Notes: generated from the sequence alone by a model not told the origin. A DNA stretch of 55,765 nt from Flavobacterium azizsancarii (GCF_027980145.1 NZ_JAMZNK010000037.1:1-55765), one strand, 5' to 3'; positions 43,488 through 52,639 are shown, numbered from the stretch's first letter. A program made the numbers and translations.

Positions 43488-44039
43488 TCACTTACTTTTT
43501 TTTACGGACAGTTTTGAATTGATAGAACGAAGCAGATCATACTGTTTCTGCTGTACGTCAAACAGCGTTTTTATTTCTTCTTCCAGCAGTAAGTCAACCT
43601 TTTGATTGAGGCTTCGAATCTGCATTTCTGCCTTTAGGTTGATGAGGTAATCATTTTCACTGCGTATCCGGTCTTTTTGTTCAAGCCTGTTTTGGCTCAT
43701 CATGATAATAGGGGCCTGCAATGCTGCAAGACAAGAAAGAATCAGATTGAGAAGGATAAAGGGAGAAGGATCAAATTCATAAATCCCGATAGCAAGAATG
43801 TTAAAGGTGATCCAAAGGATTAGTATGACAAAGAATGAGATTATAAATTTCCAGCTTCCGCCAAATCGTGCCACCATATCAGAAATTCTTTCTCCCCTGC
43901 TAAGGTTTTCAATATCAGGATGGGAGAGCTTGTGTACAATAAGCTCTTCAGCTTCAATGGAATTGCGGACAATCTCATGAAGTTTTTCTATATGTATTTT
44001 TACATCCTGTGAAAAAGCATACTTATCCTTTGTTATCAT
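43488..44039 (-). CDS. DUF1003 membrane protein
   Basis: 183 aa. A cytosolic N-terminal helical part, two membrane helices (about 65-85 and 95-115; RFGGSWKFIISFFVILILWI, FDPSPFILLNLILSCLAALQAP) with the family phrase APIIMMSQNRLEQKDR, then a coiled-coil C-terminus. Family of unknown function. Lies between the aldehyde dehydrogenase gene (68 bp) and BON-5. Confidence 0.85.
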   Translation of the reverse strand: MITKDKYAFSQDVKIHIEKLHEIVRNSIEAEELIVHKLSHPDIENLSRGERISDMVARFGGSWKFIISFFVILILWITFNILAIGIYEFDPSPFILLNLILSCLAALQAPIIMMSQNRLEQKDRIRSENDYLINLKAEMQIRSLNQKVDLLLEEEIKTLFDVQQKQYDLLRSINSKLSVKKSK

Positions 44040-44107
44040 TGGTGTAGTATTATCTTGTTTGAAAACTGTTTTTAAACCTTGTAACGATTTCTATAGGTAT
44101 TATCGAT

Positions 44108-45490
44108 TTAAAAAGGATCAGAGAGCGCGCTTACGCGGATCAGTTTTTTATTCACAAATTCATTAATTCCAAGTTCAGATAATTCCCTTCCGTAGCCTGA
44201 TCTTTTGGTTCCTCCAAAAGGCAAATCGGCTTGTGTCCAGGTAGGATGGTTGATAAATACCATTCCGGTATCAATCTGGTCTGCCACGCGTTTACCGCGT
44301 TCTATGTCACTGGTGAAAACAGAACCTCCAAGTCCGAATGGGCTGTCGTTTGCAAGGTCAATGGCGGCCTTTTCATCTTTTACCCTGTAAAATGATGCCA
44401 CAGGACCAAAGAGTTCTTCATGATAAGCGGCCATTCCGGGTTTTAGGTCTGTTAGTATAGTGGGCTCCATGAAAGCTCCTTCGCGTTTCAGGCGGCTGCC
44501 TCCAAGCACGACTTTTGCCCCTGCATCTACGGATCTCATGACCTGATCGGCTAGCAGTACTGCAGCTTCCTCATTGCATAATGGACCTAATTCTGTTGTT
44601 CTGTCCATAGGATCACCTACTTTCAGGCTGGCCATTTTTTGGGTAAATTTGGCAAGGAATTCATCGGCCACAGCCTCAACAACTATAAATCTTTTTGAAG
44701 CCACACAGCATTGTCCGTTGTTATTGATTCTTCCTACCATGGCCCAATGGACTGTTTTTTCGATATCGGCGTCTTCCAGTACAATAAAGGCATCGTTTCC
44801 GCCAAGTTCCAAAACCGATTTTTTAAGGTTTCGGCCAGCCTCTGCGGCCAGGCTTGCACCGGCGGCTTCACTTCCCGTTAAGGAAACCCCTTTGATTCTC
44901 TGATCAGAAACAAGTGCTGAAGCCCTTTTTCCAGAGATTAGAAGATTGGTGTACAATCCTTTTGGAGCTCCGGCTTCATTGAAGAGTTCTTCGATGGCGA
45001 TGGCACATTGGGGAACAATGGAGGCGTGTTTAATAAGCACGGTATTTCCGGCAATGATATTAGGGCCTGCGAAACGGGCTACCTGATAAAACGGGAAGTT
45101 CCATGGCTCTACCGCAAATACTACACCCAGGGGCATATAACGTATAAAGGCCTTACCGTATTCAGGATCAAGGTGTTTGTCAGACAGGAATTGTTCTCCA
45201 TTATCTGCGTAGTAATCGATAATATTGGCGCTAAGATCAATCTCGGCTTCTGCCTGCGAGATCAGCTTTCCCATTTCAAGGGTAATGACCCGGGCAAGTT
45301 CCTGCTTTTTTTTACGCATTAGAGAGGCCACTTTATGCATTAAGTCAATTCGCTGGGTAAAGGATGTTTTTCTCCAGTTCAGAAAAGTTTCTTCTGCAGT
45401 TGCAACAGCTGTTTCAAGGGATGCATCGGTCATTTCTTCAAAACTTTTGATAAGCCTATTGGTATTGGGATCAGTGGTTTGTATTGACAT
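44108..45490 (-). CDS. Succinate-semialdehyde-type aldehyde dehydrogenase
   Basis: 460 aa. NAD(P)-dependent ALDH fold: VEPWNFP (128-133), VLIKHASIVP, base Glu228 in LELGG, nucleophile Cys262 in NNGQCCVASKR, and EELFGPVASFYRV near the end. The sequence resembles YneI/GabD-type succinate-semialdehyde dehydrogenases, though other aldehydes are possible. Co-factor preference cannot be fixed. Seventeen bp after the coiled-coil lipoprotein gene. May oxidise aldehydes formed under stress (inference). Confidence 0.88.
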   Translation of the reverse strand: MSIQTTDPNTNRLIKSFEEMTDASLETAVATAEETFLNWRKTSFTQRIDLMHKVASLMRKKKQELARVITLEMGKLISQAEAEIDLSANIIDYYADNGEQFLSDKHLDPEYGKAFIRYMPLGVVFAVEPWNFPFYQVARFAGPNIIAGNTVLIKHASIVPQCAIAIEELFNEAGAPKGLYTNLLISGKRASALVSDQRIKGVSLTGSEAAGASLAAEAGRNLKKSVLELGGNDAFIVLEDADIEKTVHWAMVGRINNNGQCCVASKRFIVVEAVADEFLAKFTQKMASLKVGDPMDRTTELGPLCNEEAAVLLADQVMRSVDAGAKVVLGGSRLKREGAFMEPTILTDLKPGMAAYHEELFGPVASFYRVKDEKAAIDLANDSPFGLGGSVFTSDIERGKRVADQIDTGMVFINHPTWTQADLPFGGTKRSGYGRELSELGINEFVNKKLIRVSALSDPF

Positions 45491-45506
45491 GATATTTGTT
45501 TTTAGA

Positions 45507-45998
45507 TTATTTCACATTATTTTTAAAAAGGTCTTTAACAGCTTTGTCAAGTTCATCCATATCGTAGCTGAACTCCCGTTGGAAAGATTCATTTTTCGAT
45601 ACAATGGAATCATCAAATTTGAGCATGCCATTTTCGAATTTAGCGTTACGTTCACGTAGCTTTTCCCTCATTGCTTTGAGCTTCTCGTGGTTCTGGCTCA
45701 GTTCATTTTTTAATCTCAAATTTTCTTTTTGATCTGCCGTGGTTATTTTTTTTTGAAATTGCCTGATCTGGTCATTTAAGGCTTCCATATCTTTTTCAGA
45801 TTTATCATTAAAAGTTTTCCACTCACTTATTGTTTTTTCCTTTGCTGCATCGCGGGAATCTTTTGCAGCCTGTTGCAGCTCTCGATTGGCTTTATTGATA
45901 TTGTCTTTTGCATCGCTCAGGTCTTTTTTTGATGCCGTATTACAGTTGCAAAACATCAGGGAGACGCTTGCTGCAAAGGTTATTATAGTTGTTTTCAT
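45507..45998 (-). CDS. Coiled-coil lipoprotein, 163 aa
   Basis: Signal peptide with Cys-containing end (SLMFCNCNTASKK; Cys17 or Cys19 lipidated), then almost entirely charged helix (Lys/Glu/Asp-rich, residues 25-160) consistent with a long coiled coil. No family recognised. First gene of the operon, about 40 nt after its -7 element. Confidence 0.75.
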   Translation of the reverse strand: MKTTIITFAASVSLMFCNCNTASKKDLSDAKDNINKANRELQQAAKDSRDAAKEKTISEWKTFNDKSEKDMEALNDQIRQFQKKITTADQKENLRLKNELSQNHEKLKAMREKLRERNAKFENGMLKFDDSIVSKNESFQREFSYDMDELDKAVKDLFKNNVK

Positions 45999-46036
45999 TA
46001 GTATCTATTTTATTTTTTTAAGAAATTTTCTTATTG

Positions 46037-46104
46037 CAAAGATCTATTTAGGTAAGTTGGCAGCAAATGATGCCCGGCAGATTTGAAAGTGATCTAAAAC
46101 ACTT
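46037..46104 (-). promoter_or_regulatory. Tandem CRP/FNR-type boxes and -7 element of the lipoprotein/ALDH/DUF1003/BON-5 operon
   Basis: Minus strand: box 1 is AAGTGTTTTAGATCACTT (46104-46087, near-perfect palindrome), box 2 is ATCTGCCGGGCATCATTT (46082-46065), and TTTG is at 46040-46037 in TAGATCTTTGC. Spacings are 22 and 29 bp. Confidence 0.78.
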
Positions 46105-46146
46105 TTTTAAGGATATATCTGATAATCTAAAAAACATGCTATTGGA

Positions 46147-46551
46147 TTAGTCAGGAAGATTTTCTTTCGATGAAATGCTTTTTTCAATTTCAGTGATTTG
46201 GGTTTTCTCCTTTTTAATATCCTGACGAAGCAGACCGAAGAGCCTCATATAAACGTTAGCGATCCAGACCAGGGCGAAACCTGCAACGAGATAACCGGTC
46301 CAATTTTGCATGAGAAGTTTATATCCCGTAGCAATAAGTACAACAATAGTGACGTAATGGCTAAAACAATATTCGCAGGTAAAGAGATAAAAGAATTTTC
46401 GCTCTGCTATAGAGATGCCTGTTTTACTGCGCCGGGTGCAATAGTCTCTAGGCTCCCGGAATACTTCCTCATGGGTTACCGTCCAGGCAACGCATGCAAT
46501 AGGCATTGCCAAAATAAAAAGCCAGATGATCTGCATACTGATAGGTATCAT
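46147..46551 (-). CDS. Small membrane protein, DUF1360-like
   Basis: About 134 aa from the ATG at 46551. The next ATG at 46536 is also possible. Longer starts lie upstream of the promoter's -7 element (46570-46573) and were rejected. Three membrane helices, with FTCEYCFSHYVTI carrying two cysteines, similar to the CxxC-containing helix of DUF1360. Lys/Glu-rich C-terminal tail. Monocistronic. Confidence 0.65.
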   Translation of the reverse strand: MIPISMQIIWLFILAMPIACVAWTVTHEEVFREPRDYCTRRSKTGISIAERKFFYLFTCEYCFSHYVTIVVLIATGYKLLMQNWTGYLVAGFALVWIANVYMRLFGLLRQDIKKEKTQITEIEKSISSKENLPD

Positions 46552-46569
46552 ACGATTTGTGATTTGATG

Positions 46570-46637
46570 CAAATTTGTATTAAATTTCATCCCCTGCCAA
46601 TGATACCGATCATCTGAAAAAGTGATCTGTGACACTT
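46570..46637 (-). promoter_or_regulatory. Tandem CRP/FNR-type boxes and -7 element of the DUF1360-like gene
   Basis: Minus strand: box 1 is AAGTGTCACAGATCACTT (46637-46620, near-perfect palindrome), box 2 is AGATGATCGGTATCATTG (46615-46598, good palindrome), and TTTG is at 46573-46570 in ACAAATTTGC. Spacings are 22 and 29 bp. Both halves of both boxes are preserved, so it is the best single copy. Confidence 0.8.
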
Positions 46638-46768
46638 CCCGATAGCATCATACTATTCTCCTGATTTGAGCAGGAGCTAATAGTACTGTTTCATCCAAAA
46701 GAGTTTTAAAGGGATTAGCGACCTTTATTATGAGCAAAGAATACTTTAAAGTATGCTCAAGCACAGCA

Positions 46769-47929
46769 TCAGAATGCAAAAAAAGGCGTGCTGTTTGTCT
46801 TTACGCATTCTGCCGCGTAAAGGTAGAGGGAGGCCGACCAGCTCTGCCAGTCCTGCCCCATAGGCTCGCCATCCTGGGCTTTATACCATTCATTAAAACC
46901 ATAATCGAGGTCTTTGTTTCTTGATTTTTTAATAAGGTCGGTAAGCAGGAATAATTTTTCTCTTGCCAGTTCCTGTTTTTCGGCCCGAACCAGAGCTGCT
47001 ATGTGAAGGGCTGAAATGAAAGGCCATATACCTCCATTGTGATAATCCCCGGGAAGATTATACTGCTCATATCTGGGGATCCAGTCGGGATCTTCAGGCA
47101 GGATATAAGGGAAGAAATTCGGGGCCAGTTTTAAGGCCAGATCTTTATTCTGTATCATAATATCACATTGATTTTCTATCCATTTCACAATCTCATCTGC
47201 CCTCTGCTCAGAAGCAAGTCCTGAGAGAATAGCCAGACTGTTGCCCAAGAGGTCAAATCGTTCACTGTTGTATATTTTATAAGACCATAAGGCGTAATAG
47301 GGCTTTTGTTTTATCAGCATCCCCTCATGCAGATGAGTAGGATTTGTAGGGGTGGTAATGGTAAAATGTTCCATTGCGTTTTGCAGTCCGAGTGCCCTTT
47401 CCGTATGCCCCAGTATCTTGAGGTGACTGTAGGTCAAAGTGTTAACATACAAGCCATATCCTAACACCCATTGCTCGTCACGCCAGTCACTTGTAGGCTG
47501 TTGAGCCACAAGATAATCATCAGAAGGACTTTGGTACTCCATCCAGGTTAATGCCTTTTGGACTGCCTCTTCCAGAAAATCCTTTTCTCCTGTTAATTTT
47601 CGGAAAATGCCCACTGCCAGTAAAAATAGAGGCGTGGTATCGCTTGCTCCTCTATTGTCAGGATCGTGGACTAGTGAAGGAATGTTTCCCCTGAGAGACT
47701 GATTTTTAGAAAGCACCTGAAGTGTTTTCTGCATCGCTGTGATTAACTCTTCATTTTTGGATACGGCAACACCAAGGATACTAATCATTAAATCCCGCGT
47801 ATAAGGCTCGGGATATCCCCATGCCGCAGTTCTGGGAAGCCCCTCAAAGGGACCTTTTACATTGTGCAGCAGTACCTGTAGGGCTGCACTTTTTGCTAGT
47901 TCTATTTCTGTCCAGTTTCTTTTGCCCAT
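46769..47929 (-). CDS. Glycoside hydrolase with (alpha/alpha)6 barrel, GH100-like
   Basis: 386 aa, soluble. Segments TAAWGYPEPYTRDLMISILG, DTTPLFLLAVGIF, TSDWRDEQWVLGYGLYVNTL, LPGDYHNGGIWPFISALH and QDWQSWSASLYLYAA are typical of the alkaline/neutral invertase (GH100) and amylo-1,6-glucosidase group. Acid residues in YTRD and in the C-terminal repeat suit a sucrose- or glucan-cleaving enzyme, but the substrate is uncertain. Last of three co-directional sugar genes, 12 bp after the GT4 gene. Confidence 0.75.
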   Translation of the reverse strand: MGKRNWTEIELAKSAALQVLLHNVKGPFEGLPRTAAWGYPEPYTRDLMISILGVAVSKNEELITAMQKTLQVLSKNQSLRGNIPSLVHDPDNRGASDTTPLFLLAVGIFRKLTGEKDFLEEAVQKALTWMEYQSPSDDYLVAQQPTSDWRDEQWVLGYGLYVNTLTYSHLKILGHTERALGLQNAMEHFTITTPTNPTHLHEGMLIKQKPYYALWSYKIYNSERFDLLGNSLAILSGLASEQRADEIVKWIENQCDIMIQNKDLALKLAPNFFPYILPEDPDWIPRYEQYNLPGDYHNGGIWPFISALHIAALVRAEKQELAREKLFLLTDLIKKSRNKDLDYGFNEWYKAQDGEPMGQDWQSWSASLYLYAAECVKTNSTPFFAF

Positions 47930-47941
47930 GAGCTGTGGAAT

Positions 47942-49084
47942 TTAATATATTTGGAGTCTTTCATTGATGATTTTTATAAATTTCGCTGCCACAATCCTGT
48001 AGTCGAAGTTTTCAACTGCCCGTTTTCGCCCTGCGGTTCCCATTTGTCCGCGCAGGTCTTTATTGTTCATTAATTTGACAAGGGCATCTTTTATATCCGC
48101 TACATTGGCGCGGTAATCTACTGTTCTGGGCTCATCAAATACAATTCGCCTGTTTTCCTCAAAACCTGATTCGTTGCCCAGGGTTACTTCATTGACTACT
48201 ATTTTTTGTCCTATACCCGCCAGGCAGGCAGTCTGGTTGTCTATAAGGGTATCAAGCATTCCCATTGCCTTAATCCCGATTACGGGTTTGCCGCAGGCGC
48301 CTGCTTCCACCTGGGGCATGCCAAATCCTTCGAGCCTTGATGGGGCGGCATAGATATCGCAGGCATTTAACAGATACGGAATAAAATTTCTTGAGATGAT
48401 ACTGGTCTGGAATATCACGTTTTTGCTGATCCCGAGCTGTTCGGCAAGCTTTTGATCCAGATTGCTCTGAAGGGCAGTTCTGGGCTGTGGCCAGACCTTG
48501 CAGACATACTTCCAGGGTGGCAGCTCTTTCCCTGCAATAGCCAGTGCTTCCATGACCTCACGGGCGCCTTTGGAGGCCGCGTCCCCGCCAATGGTCAGCA
48601 GGAGCTGATCCTGCGGATCTATTTCAAGAGCTTTGCGCGCTGCGATTACTTTTGGATCATTTACATCATAAGGCCTAAAGGCGTCGGTATCACAGCCCAC
48701 GGGAAGGACCTCAATATTATCACCGCTAATGCCATCCCTTACATACATTTCCTTTACCCAGTTGGAAGTGACCAGTATCAGCGGCAAGCCATTGAGTACA
48801 TTTTGGTAATTGGCAATATAGCCGTCGGCCACGAGCCAGGGTACAGCCGTGATACCGAATTTTTGAGGATGCAGCACCAGCTGTGGCGTATGCCCCCAGT
48901 AACCGGTGCCTACCACAACATCGGGTTTAAACCAGTTGTAATACCATTGCTTTTCAAGAGCTGATTCTAGATGAACTGCATGCGCCTCCACGCCATTGGC
49001 CAGAAGGCCTTTATAGAGCAGGTCCCCCTGGGTAGCAAGACCACCGGGTGTGGGCGGATAATCGTATAATACAAGTACTTTCAT
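47942..49084 (-). CDS. Family 4 glycosyltransferase
   Basis: 380 aa, GT-B fold. Front motif YDYPPTPGGLATQGDLLYKG, donor motif SRLEGFGMPQVEAGACGKPVIG and the C-terminal end KRAVENFDYRIVAAKFIKII. Cytosolic. It overlaps the PIG-L gene by 4 bp, so translation is coupled. Acceptor and donor unknown. Confidence 0.88.
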   Translation of the reverse strand: MKVLVLYDYPPTPGGLATQGDLLYKGLLANGVEAHAVHLESALEKQWYYNWFKPDVVVGTGYWGHTPQLVLHPQKFGITAVPWLVADGYIANYQNVLNGLPLILVTSNWVKEMYVRDGISGDNIEVLPVGCDTDAFRPYDVNDPKVIAARKALEIDPQDQLLLTIGGDAASKGAREVMEALAIAGKELPPWKYVCKVWPQPRTALQSNLDQKLAEQLGISKNVIFQTSIISRNFIPYLLNACDIYAAPSRLEGFGMPQVEAGACGKPVIGIKAMGMLDTLIDNQTACLAGIGQKIVVNEVTLGNESGFEENRRIVFDEPRTVDYRANVADIKDALVKLMNNKDLRGQMGTAGRKRAVENFDYRIVAAKFIKIINERLQIY

Positions 49085-49722
49085 AGTTTTGTTTCTTTAA
49101 GCCAGTTATGGGCGTCTTTTTTGCTGGAAAATCTCCAGAATGCTTCTGTTTTTGGAGTCGTTTGAGCTTCCCAGCTATCGGTGGTAAAGCCGTATATTTG
49201 GGTCATAATTTCATATTTCTTCTGCCAGATTTCAGATGGAAGTGTTAATTGAATATCAGCATTTGGCATGGCTTTGGGATAATATTGCTTATTGTGGTCT
49301 TCGTAGGCAAACACCAAAAGCTCATCACATGAAATTTTTCCTTCATCCCAGAGTCCTATTACAGAGCAGCCTGTTTCTTCATGTCTTAGATGCCTTGTAT
49401 ATTCGCCTAGCGGATTGTGAGTAAGGATGATATCATAGTGTTCTGCAGGTAATAATTGCAGTATTAGGCGGTCGATTTCTGATTTATCTTGAGGTATCTG
49501 GTCAGGTCCGTCGTCCAGATTGCCCATGTTACCTGTGCATTGCAGTACTTCGAGCATTCTATAAAATTTAGGAGCCCTGTCAGGGTCGTATTTTCTGCAA
49601 AGGCATACTATAAAGCACTCCCAATGGGGATTACTGAGCAGCATTCCTCCAGCCCATAGGGTTTCATCATCAGGATGGGCCACGATAAGAGCTGCTTTTT
49701 TTTTCTGTACTTGCATCTCCAT
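49081..49722 (-). CDS. PIG-L family deacetylase-like protein
   Basis: 213 aa from the ATG at 49722 (MEMQVQKKK). Upstream codons lie in the terminator hairpin at 49773-49817 and are not used. Zinc-site motif AHPDDE near residues 15-20 and a distal HLRHEETG motif mark the LmbE/PIG-L fold, whose members deacetylate GlcNAc-linked substrates. Coupled to the GT4 gene. Together with the GH100-like enzyme it may process an amino-sugar-containing glycan (inference). Confidence 0.85.
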   Translation of the reverse strand: MEMQVQKKKAALIVAHPDDETLWAGGMLLSNPHWECFIVCLCRKYDPDRAPKFYRMLEVLQCTGNMGNLDDGPDQIPQDKSEIDRLILQLLPAEHYDIILTHNPLGEYTRHLRHEETGCSVIGLWDEGKISCDELLVFAYEDHNKQYYPKAMPNADIQLTLPSEIWQKKYEIMTQIYGFTTDSWEAQTTPKTEAFWRFSSKKDAHNWLKETKL

Positions 49723-49772
49723 GTATTGGTTGTTAGGTATCAGAGAGCAAGTTAAGAGGAAGTAAAAAAAAC

Positions 49773-49817
49773 AAAAATGACGAAGATCACCCCAAAAGGT
49801 AATCTTCGTCATTTTTT
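49773..49817 (-). terminator. Hairpin terminator after the Crp/Fnr gene
   Basis: Arms AATGACGAAGAT and ATCTTCGTCATT with a loop of about 15 nt and T runs. It lies 38 bp after the regulator's stop. Confidence 0.85.
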
Positions 49818-49854
49818 AAAATAGGCGGCTGGTCTATTTTTACGGAGGTAAAAA

Positions 49855-50550
49855 TCAGTCTGTTTTCACCTGCAGGAGCTGCTCGAGCTGTAGGCTGTCT
49901 TTTATATAAATATTTCTTTTGTCAGTTTCAATGTAGCCCTGTTCCTTAAATTGCTTAAGGCTTCTGCCCAGGCTTTCGGGTGATGTGCCGATAAGGTTCG
50001 CCAGATCATCACGCGTCAGGTCTATGCCTTTTACTATTGGGGAGTTTCGATTGAACCTGTTTTCCAAAAGGAGTAAAAACAGCGCCAAACGTGCATTCTG
50101 GTTCTTTTGTGCCAGTACAGCAATGATGTTGGCCAGAACACCAAATTCGTGACCGATGTTTTTAATGAGTTTTTGCTGCAAGGCAGGAATTTCATTAAGC
50201 AGTCTAAGGAAATCTTCCTTAGCTATAAAATTTACTTTTAAATCTTCGAGAGCCTCGCACGAGTCCTGATATCGTTCCTGTCCAAGCAGGGCATGATAAC
50301 CCAGTACATCTTCCTGGGTATAAATGTAAAATATTTGTTCCTCACCGCTAAAACCCCGTTTGAATTTTTTGGCTTTGCCTTGCTTTATCTGATAGATACC
50401 AGTAGGGATGCCCCCTTCATAAAAAAGCATACTGCCCTTTTTTATAACAAGAGGTTCCATAACGTTTTGAACAGCCTGATTTTCTGACTCCGTTAGGTCT
50501 TCAAAGAGCAGGTTACTCTGGAAATCAAATTGGGAAAAGAAATCTTTCAT
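49855..50550 (-). CDS. Crp/Fnr-family transcription regulator
   Basis: 231 aa from the ATG at 50550 (MKDFFSQFDF). cNMP-binding fold (about 10-130; GIYQIKQGKAKKFKRG, QEDVLGYHALL) followed by a CRP-type helix-turn-helix (about 150-215; LTRDDLANLIGTSPESLGRSLKQF). The recognition helix keeps Glu and Arg (PESLGR), as in CRP. No N-terminal Cys cluster, so it is not an iron-sulfur FNR. Divergent from icd. Palindromic ATAACA..TGTTAT sequences lie between them. It is a second candidate for the tandem-box regulator. Confidence 0.9.
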   Translation of the reverse strand: MKDFFSQFDFQSNLLFEDLTESENQAVQNVMEPLVIKKGSMLFYEGGIPTGIYQIKQGKAKKFKRGFSGEEQIFYIYTQEDVLGYHALLGQERYQDSCEALEDLKVNFIAKEDFLRLLNEIPALQQKLIKNIGHEFGVLANIIAVLAQKNQNARLALFLLLLENRFNRNSPIVKGIDLTRDDLANLIGTSPESLGRSLKQFKEQGYIETDKRNIYIKDSLQLEQLLQVKTD

Positions 50551-50559
50551 AAAACAAAT

Positions 50560-50602
50560 ATAACATTTATTAATTAAATACATAACATTTGTTATATATT
50601 TG
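50560..50602. promoter_or_regulatory. Intergenic repeats and -7 element between the Crp/Fnr gene and icd
   Basis: Two related motifs, ATAACATTTATTA (50560-50572) and the palindrome ATAACATTTGTTAT (50582-50595), start 22 bp apart. A perfect -7 element TATATTTG at 50595-50602 faces icd and overlaps the second motif. They could be operator sites for autoregulation or icd control (inference). They differ from the tandem boxes described elsewhere. Confidence 0.55.
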
Positions 50603-50720
50603 TAAAAATTAGCTGTGCTTCTTACGTTTAATTAAGTAAGTCAATAGCGAAGGTTAAATAACGAAAATAAAGTTGAACCAAGGAAAGTCTGCGTGGAACT
50701 TTTTTTCAAAAATTTACAGT

Positions 50721-51944
50721 ATGATGAACGAAAATAAAATAAGTATTCAAAACGGCAGACTCGTCGTGCCTTCCCATCCTATAATTCCTTTTATTGAGGG
50801 AGACGGCATAGGGGCGGATATTTGGAAAGCTTCAAGATTGGTTTTCGATGCTGCAGTTCAAAAAGCCTACGGGAGCAGCAGAAAGATCCAGTGGAAGGAA
50901 ATATATGCCGGTGAAAAAGCTTTTGAAAAAACAGGAAACTGGCTTCCGGACCAGACTATTAAAGATATTGAGGAGTTTCTGGTGGCTATTAAAGGGCCCT
51001 TGACCACTCCTGTTGGAGGCGGTATGCGATCACTGAATGTTGCGCTGAGACAAAAACTGGATTTATATGCGTGTGTAAGACCGGTAAAGTGGTTCAAAGG
51101 GGTACCTTCTCCGGTAAAAGCGCCCGAAAAAGTTGATATGATTATCTTTAGGGAAAATACCGAAGATATTTATGCCGGCATCGAATGGATGGCAGGAACT
51201 TCGGAGCTGGAAAAGGTAAAAAACTTTCTTATTGATGATATGGGGGTTAAAAACATTCGGTTTCCCAATACAGTATCCATTGGTATTAAACCAGTTTCCA
51301 AAGAAGGAAGTGAGCGCCTGATAAGAGCAGCTCTCAAGCATGCCATTGATTTCAGGAAGGACTCTGTGACTATCGTGCATAAAGGAAACATTATGAAATT
51401 TACCGAAGGACAGTTCAAAGAATGGGGCTATCAGTTGGCTAAAGACGAGTTTGGAGCCAAAGAGTATGAGGGAGGTCCGTGGCTTATTATGGAAAAATAC
51501 GGACATAAAGTAATTATAAAAGATGTAATAGCAGATGCGTTTTTACAGCAGATCATCTTAAGGCCTGAGCAGTATGATGTGATTGCTACACTAAATCTTA
51601 ACGGAGATTACATCTCTGATGCCCTGGCCGCTATTGTGGGAGGAATAGGGATAGCGCCCGGAGCCAATATCAATTACGCCTCAGGGGTTTCTATTTTTGA
51701 AGCCACACACGGTACGGCGCCTAAGTATAAGGATCTTGACAAGGTAAATCCGTCTTCTGAAATCCTTTCAGGGGTCATGATGCTCGAGTATATGGGCTGG
51801 CAGGATGCGGCCGATCTTATCGTAAAGGGACTAAAAGGCGCAATCGGCAATAAAATCGTTACGTATGATTTTGAGCGTTTGATGCAAGGGGCAACCCTTG
51901 TGAAATGTTCTGAATTCGGCCAGGCAGTTGTCGATAATATGTAG
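50721..51944 (+). CDS. icd: NADP-dependent isocitrate dehydrogenase
   Basis: 407 aa from the ATG at 50721 (a TTG upstream was rejected). Motifs: EGDGIGADIWKAS, GMRSLNVALRQKLDLYACVRP (substrate loop with the Ser that is phosphorylated in E. coli), HKGNIMKFTEG, TLNLNGDYISDALAAIVGG and THGTAPKYKDLDKVNP, where Lys-Tyr favours NADP+ as in E. coli Icd. Oxidative decarboxylation of isocitrate to 2-oxoglutarate in the TCA cycle. Divergent from the Crp/Fnr gene. Followed by a hairpin terminator. Confidence 0.95.
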   Translation: MMNENKISIQNGRLVVPSHPIIPFIEGDGIGADIWKASRLVFDAAVQKAYGSSRKIQWKEIYAGEKAFEKTGNWLPDQTIKDIEEFLVAIKGPLTTPVGGGMRSLNVALRQKLDLYACVRPVKWFKGVPSPVKAPEKVDMIIFRENTEDIYAGIEWMAGTSELEKVKNFLIDDMGVKNIRFPNTVSIGIKPVSKEGSERLIRAALKHAIDFRKDSVTIVHKGNIMKFTEGQFKEWGYQLAKDEFGAKEYEGGPWLIMEKYGHKVIIKDVIADAFLQQIILRPEQYDVIATLNLNGDYISDALAAIVGGIGIAPGANINYASGVSIFEATHGTAPKYKDLDKVNPSSEILSGVMMLEYMGWQDAADLIVKGLKGAIGNKIVTYDFERLMQGATLVKCSEFGQAVVDNM

Positions 51945-51961
51945 TATGTTTCATTAGCTGC

Positions 51962-51999
51962 TTAATCCAGACAGCTCTTAATTGGGCTCTCTGGATTAA
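51962..51999 (+). terminator. Hairpin terminator of icd
   Basis: Arms TTAATCCAGA and TCTGGATTAA with an 18-nt loop, 17 bp after the stop, followed by AAATTATAAT. Confidence 0.8.
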
Positions 52000-52021
52000 A
52001 TTATAATAACTTACCTGACCC

Positions 52022-52408
52022 ATGAGAGAAATAACAAAATTATACAACATTTTTGCATTAAAATGCCCTCGATGTTATAAGGGGAATTTATTTACCAGAC
52101 CGGGGCTTTTTGTTTTTAAGTCCATTTTAAAAATGCCCGAGAGATGTTCGTGCTGCAATCAGGATTTCAGGATCGAGCCTGGGTTTTATTCCGCCGCACT
52201 ATGGATTAGTTATCCTATAGTACTCATTGTTTTTGTGCCCATGATTTTTCTTGGATTTCTTTTGAAAGAGACTTATTCGCTTTCTTTAGAAATGATGCTG
52301 GGATTCTTTATCATCATTTGTTTTGGCCTGCAGATTCCAATAATGCGTATTTCCAGGGCTCTTTTACTTCATTTTACCATCCATTATGTAGGCAGTGGCA
52401 ACAAATAA
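52022..52408 (+). CDS. DUF983 zinc-ribbon membrane protein
   Basis: 128 aa. N-terminal cysteine pairs CPRC (15-18) and CSCC (42-45) form a likely zinc ribbon, followed by two membrane helices (about 56-80 and 89-108). The layout is that of DUF983, a conserved Bacteroidota and proteobacterial family of unknown role. Starts 22 bp after the icd terminator. Confidence 0.85.
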   Translation: MREITKLYNIFALKCPRCYKGNLFTRPGLFVFKSILKMPERCSCCNQDFRIEPGFYSAALWISYPIVLIVFVPMIFLGFLLKETYSLSLEMMLGFFIIICFGLQIPIMRISRALLLHFTIHYVGSGNK

Positions 52409-52639
52409 GTTTCCCTGATGCCTGTTTCACTATATGTAGTGCATAGTTACTCCAGTGCTCATTTACATATAGAACTTTGATTTAATTTTGAGGGTACAAA
52501 ATATATTATCCAGTCATTTTATGGATTTCATACTACTCAAACTTTAGTGATATACAACAAAAGGTATACTGCTTTTTTATACATCTTTTTTTTCAAATAG
52601 TTATTGATTCTGCAAATCGATAACAGGCAGCTTGTTAAA

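Noticed and set aside
49723..49812. Longer N-terminus for the PIG-L gene
   Set aside because: It would be translated from the terminator hairpin and adds a spurious hydrophobic stretch.
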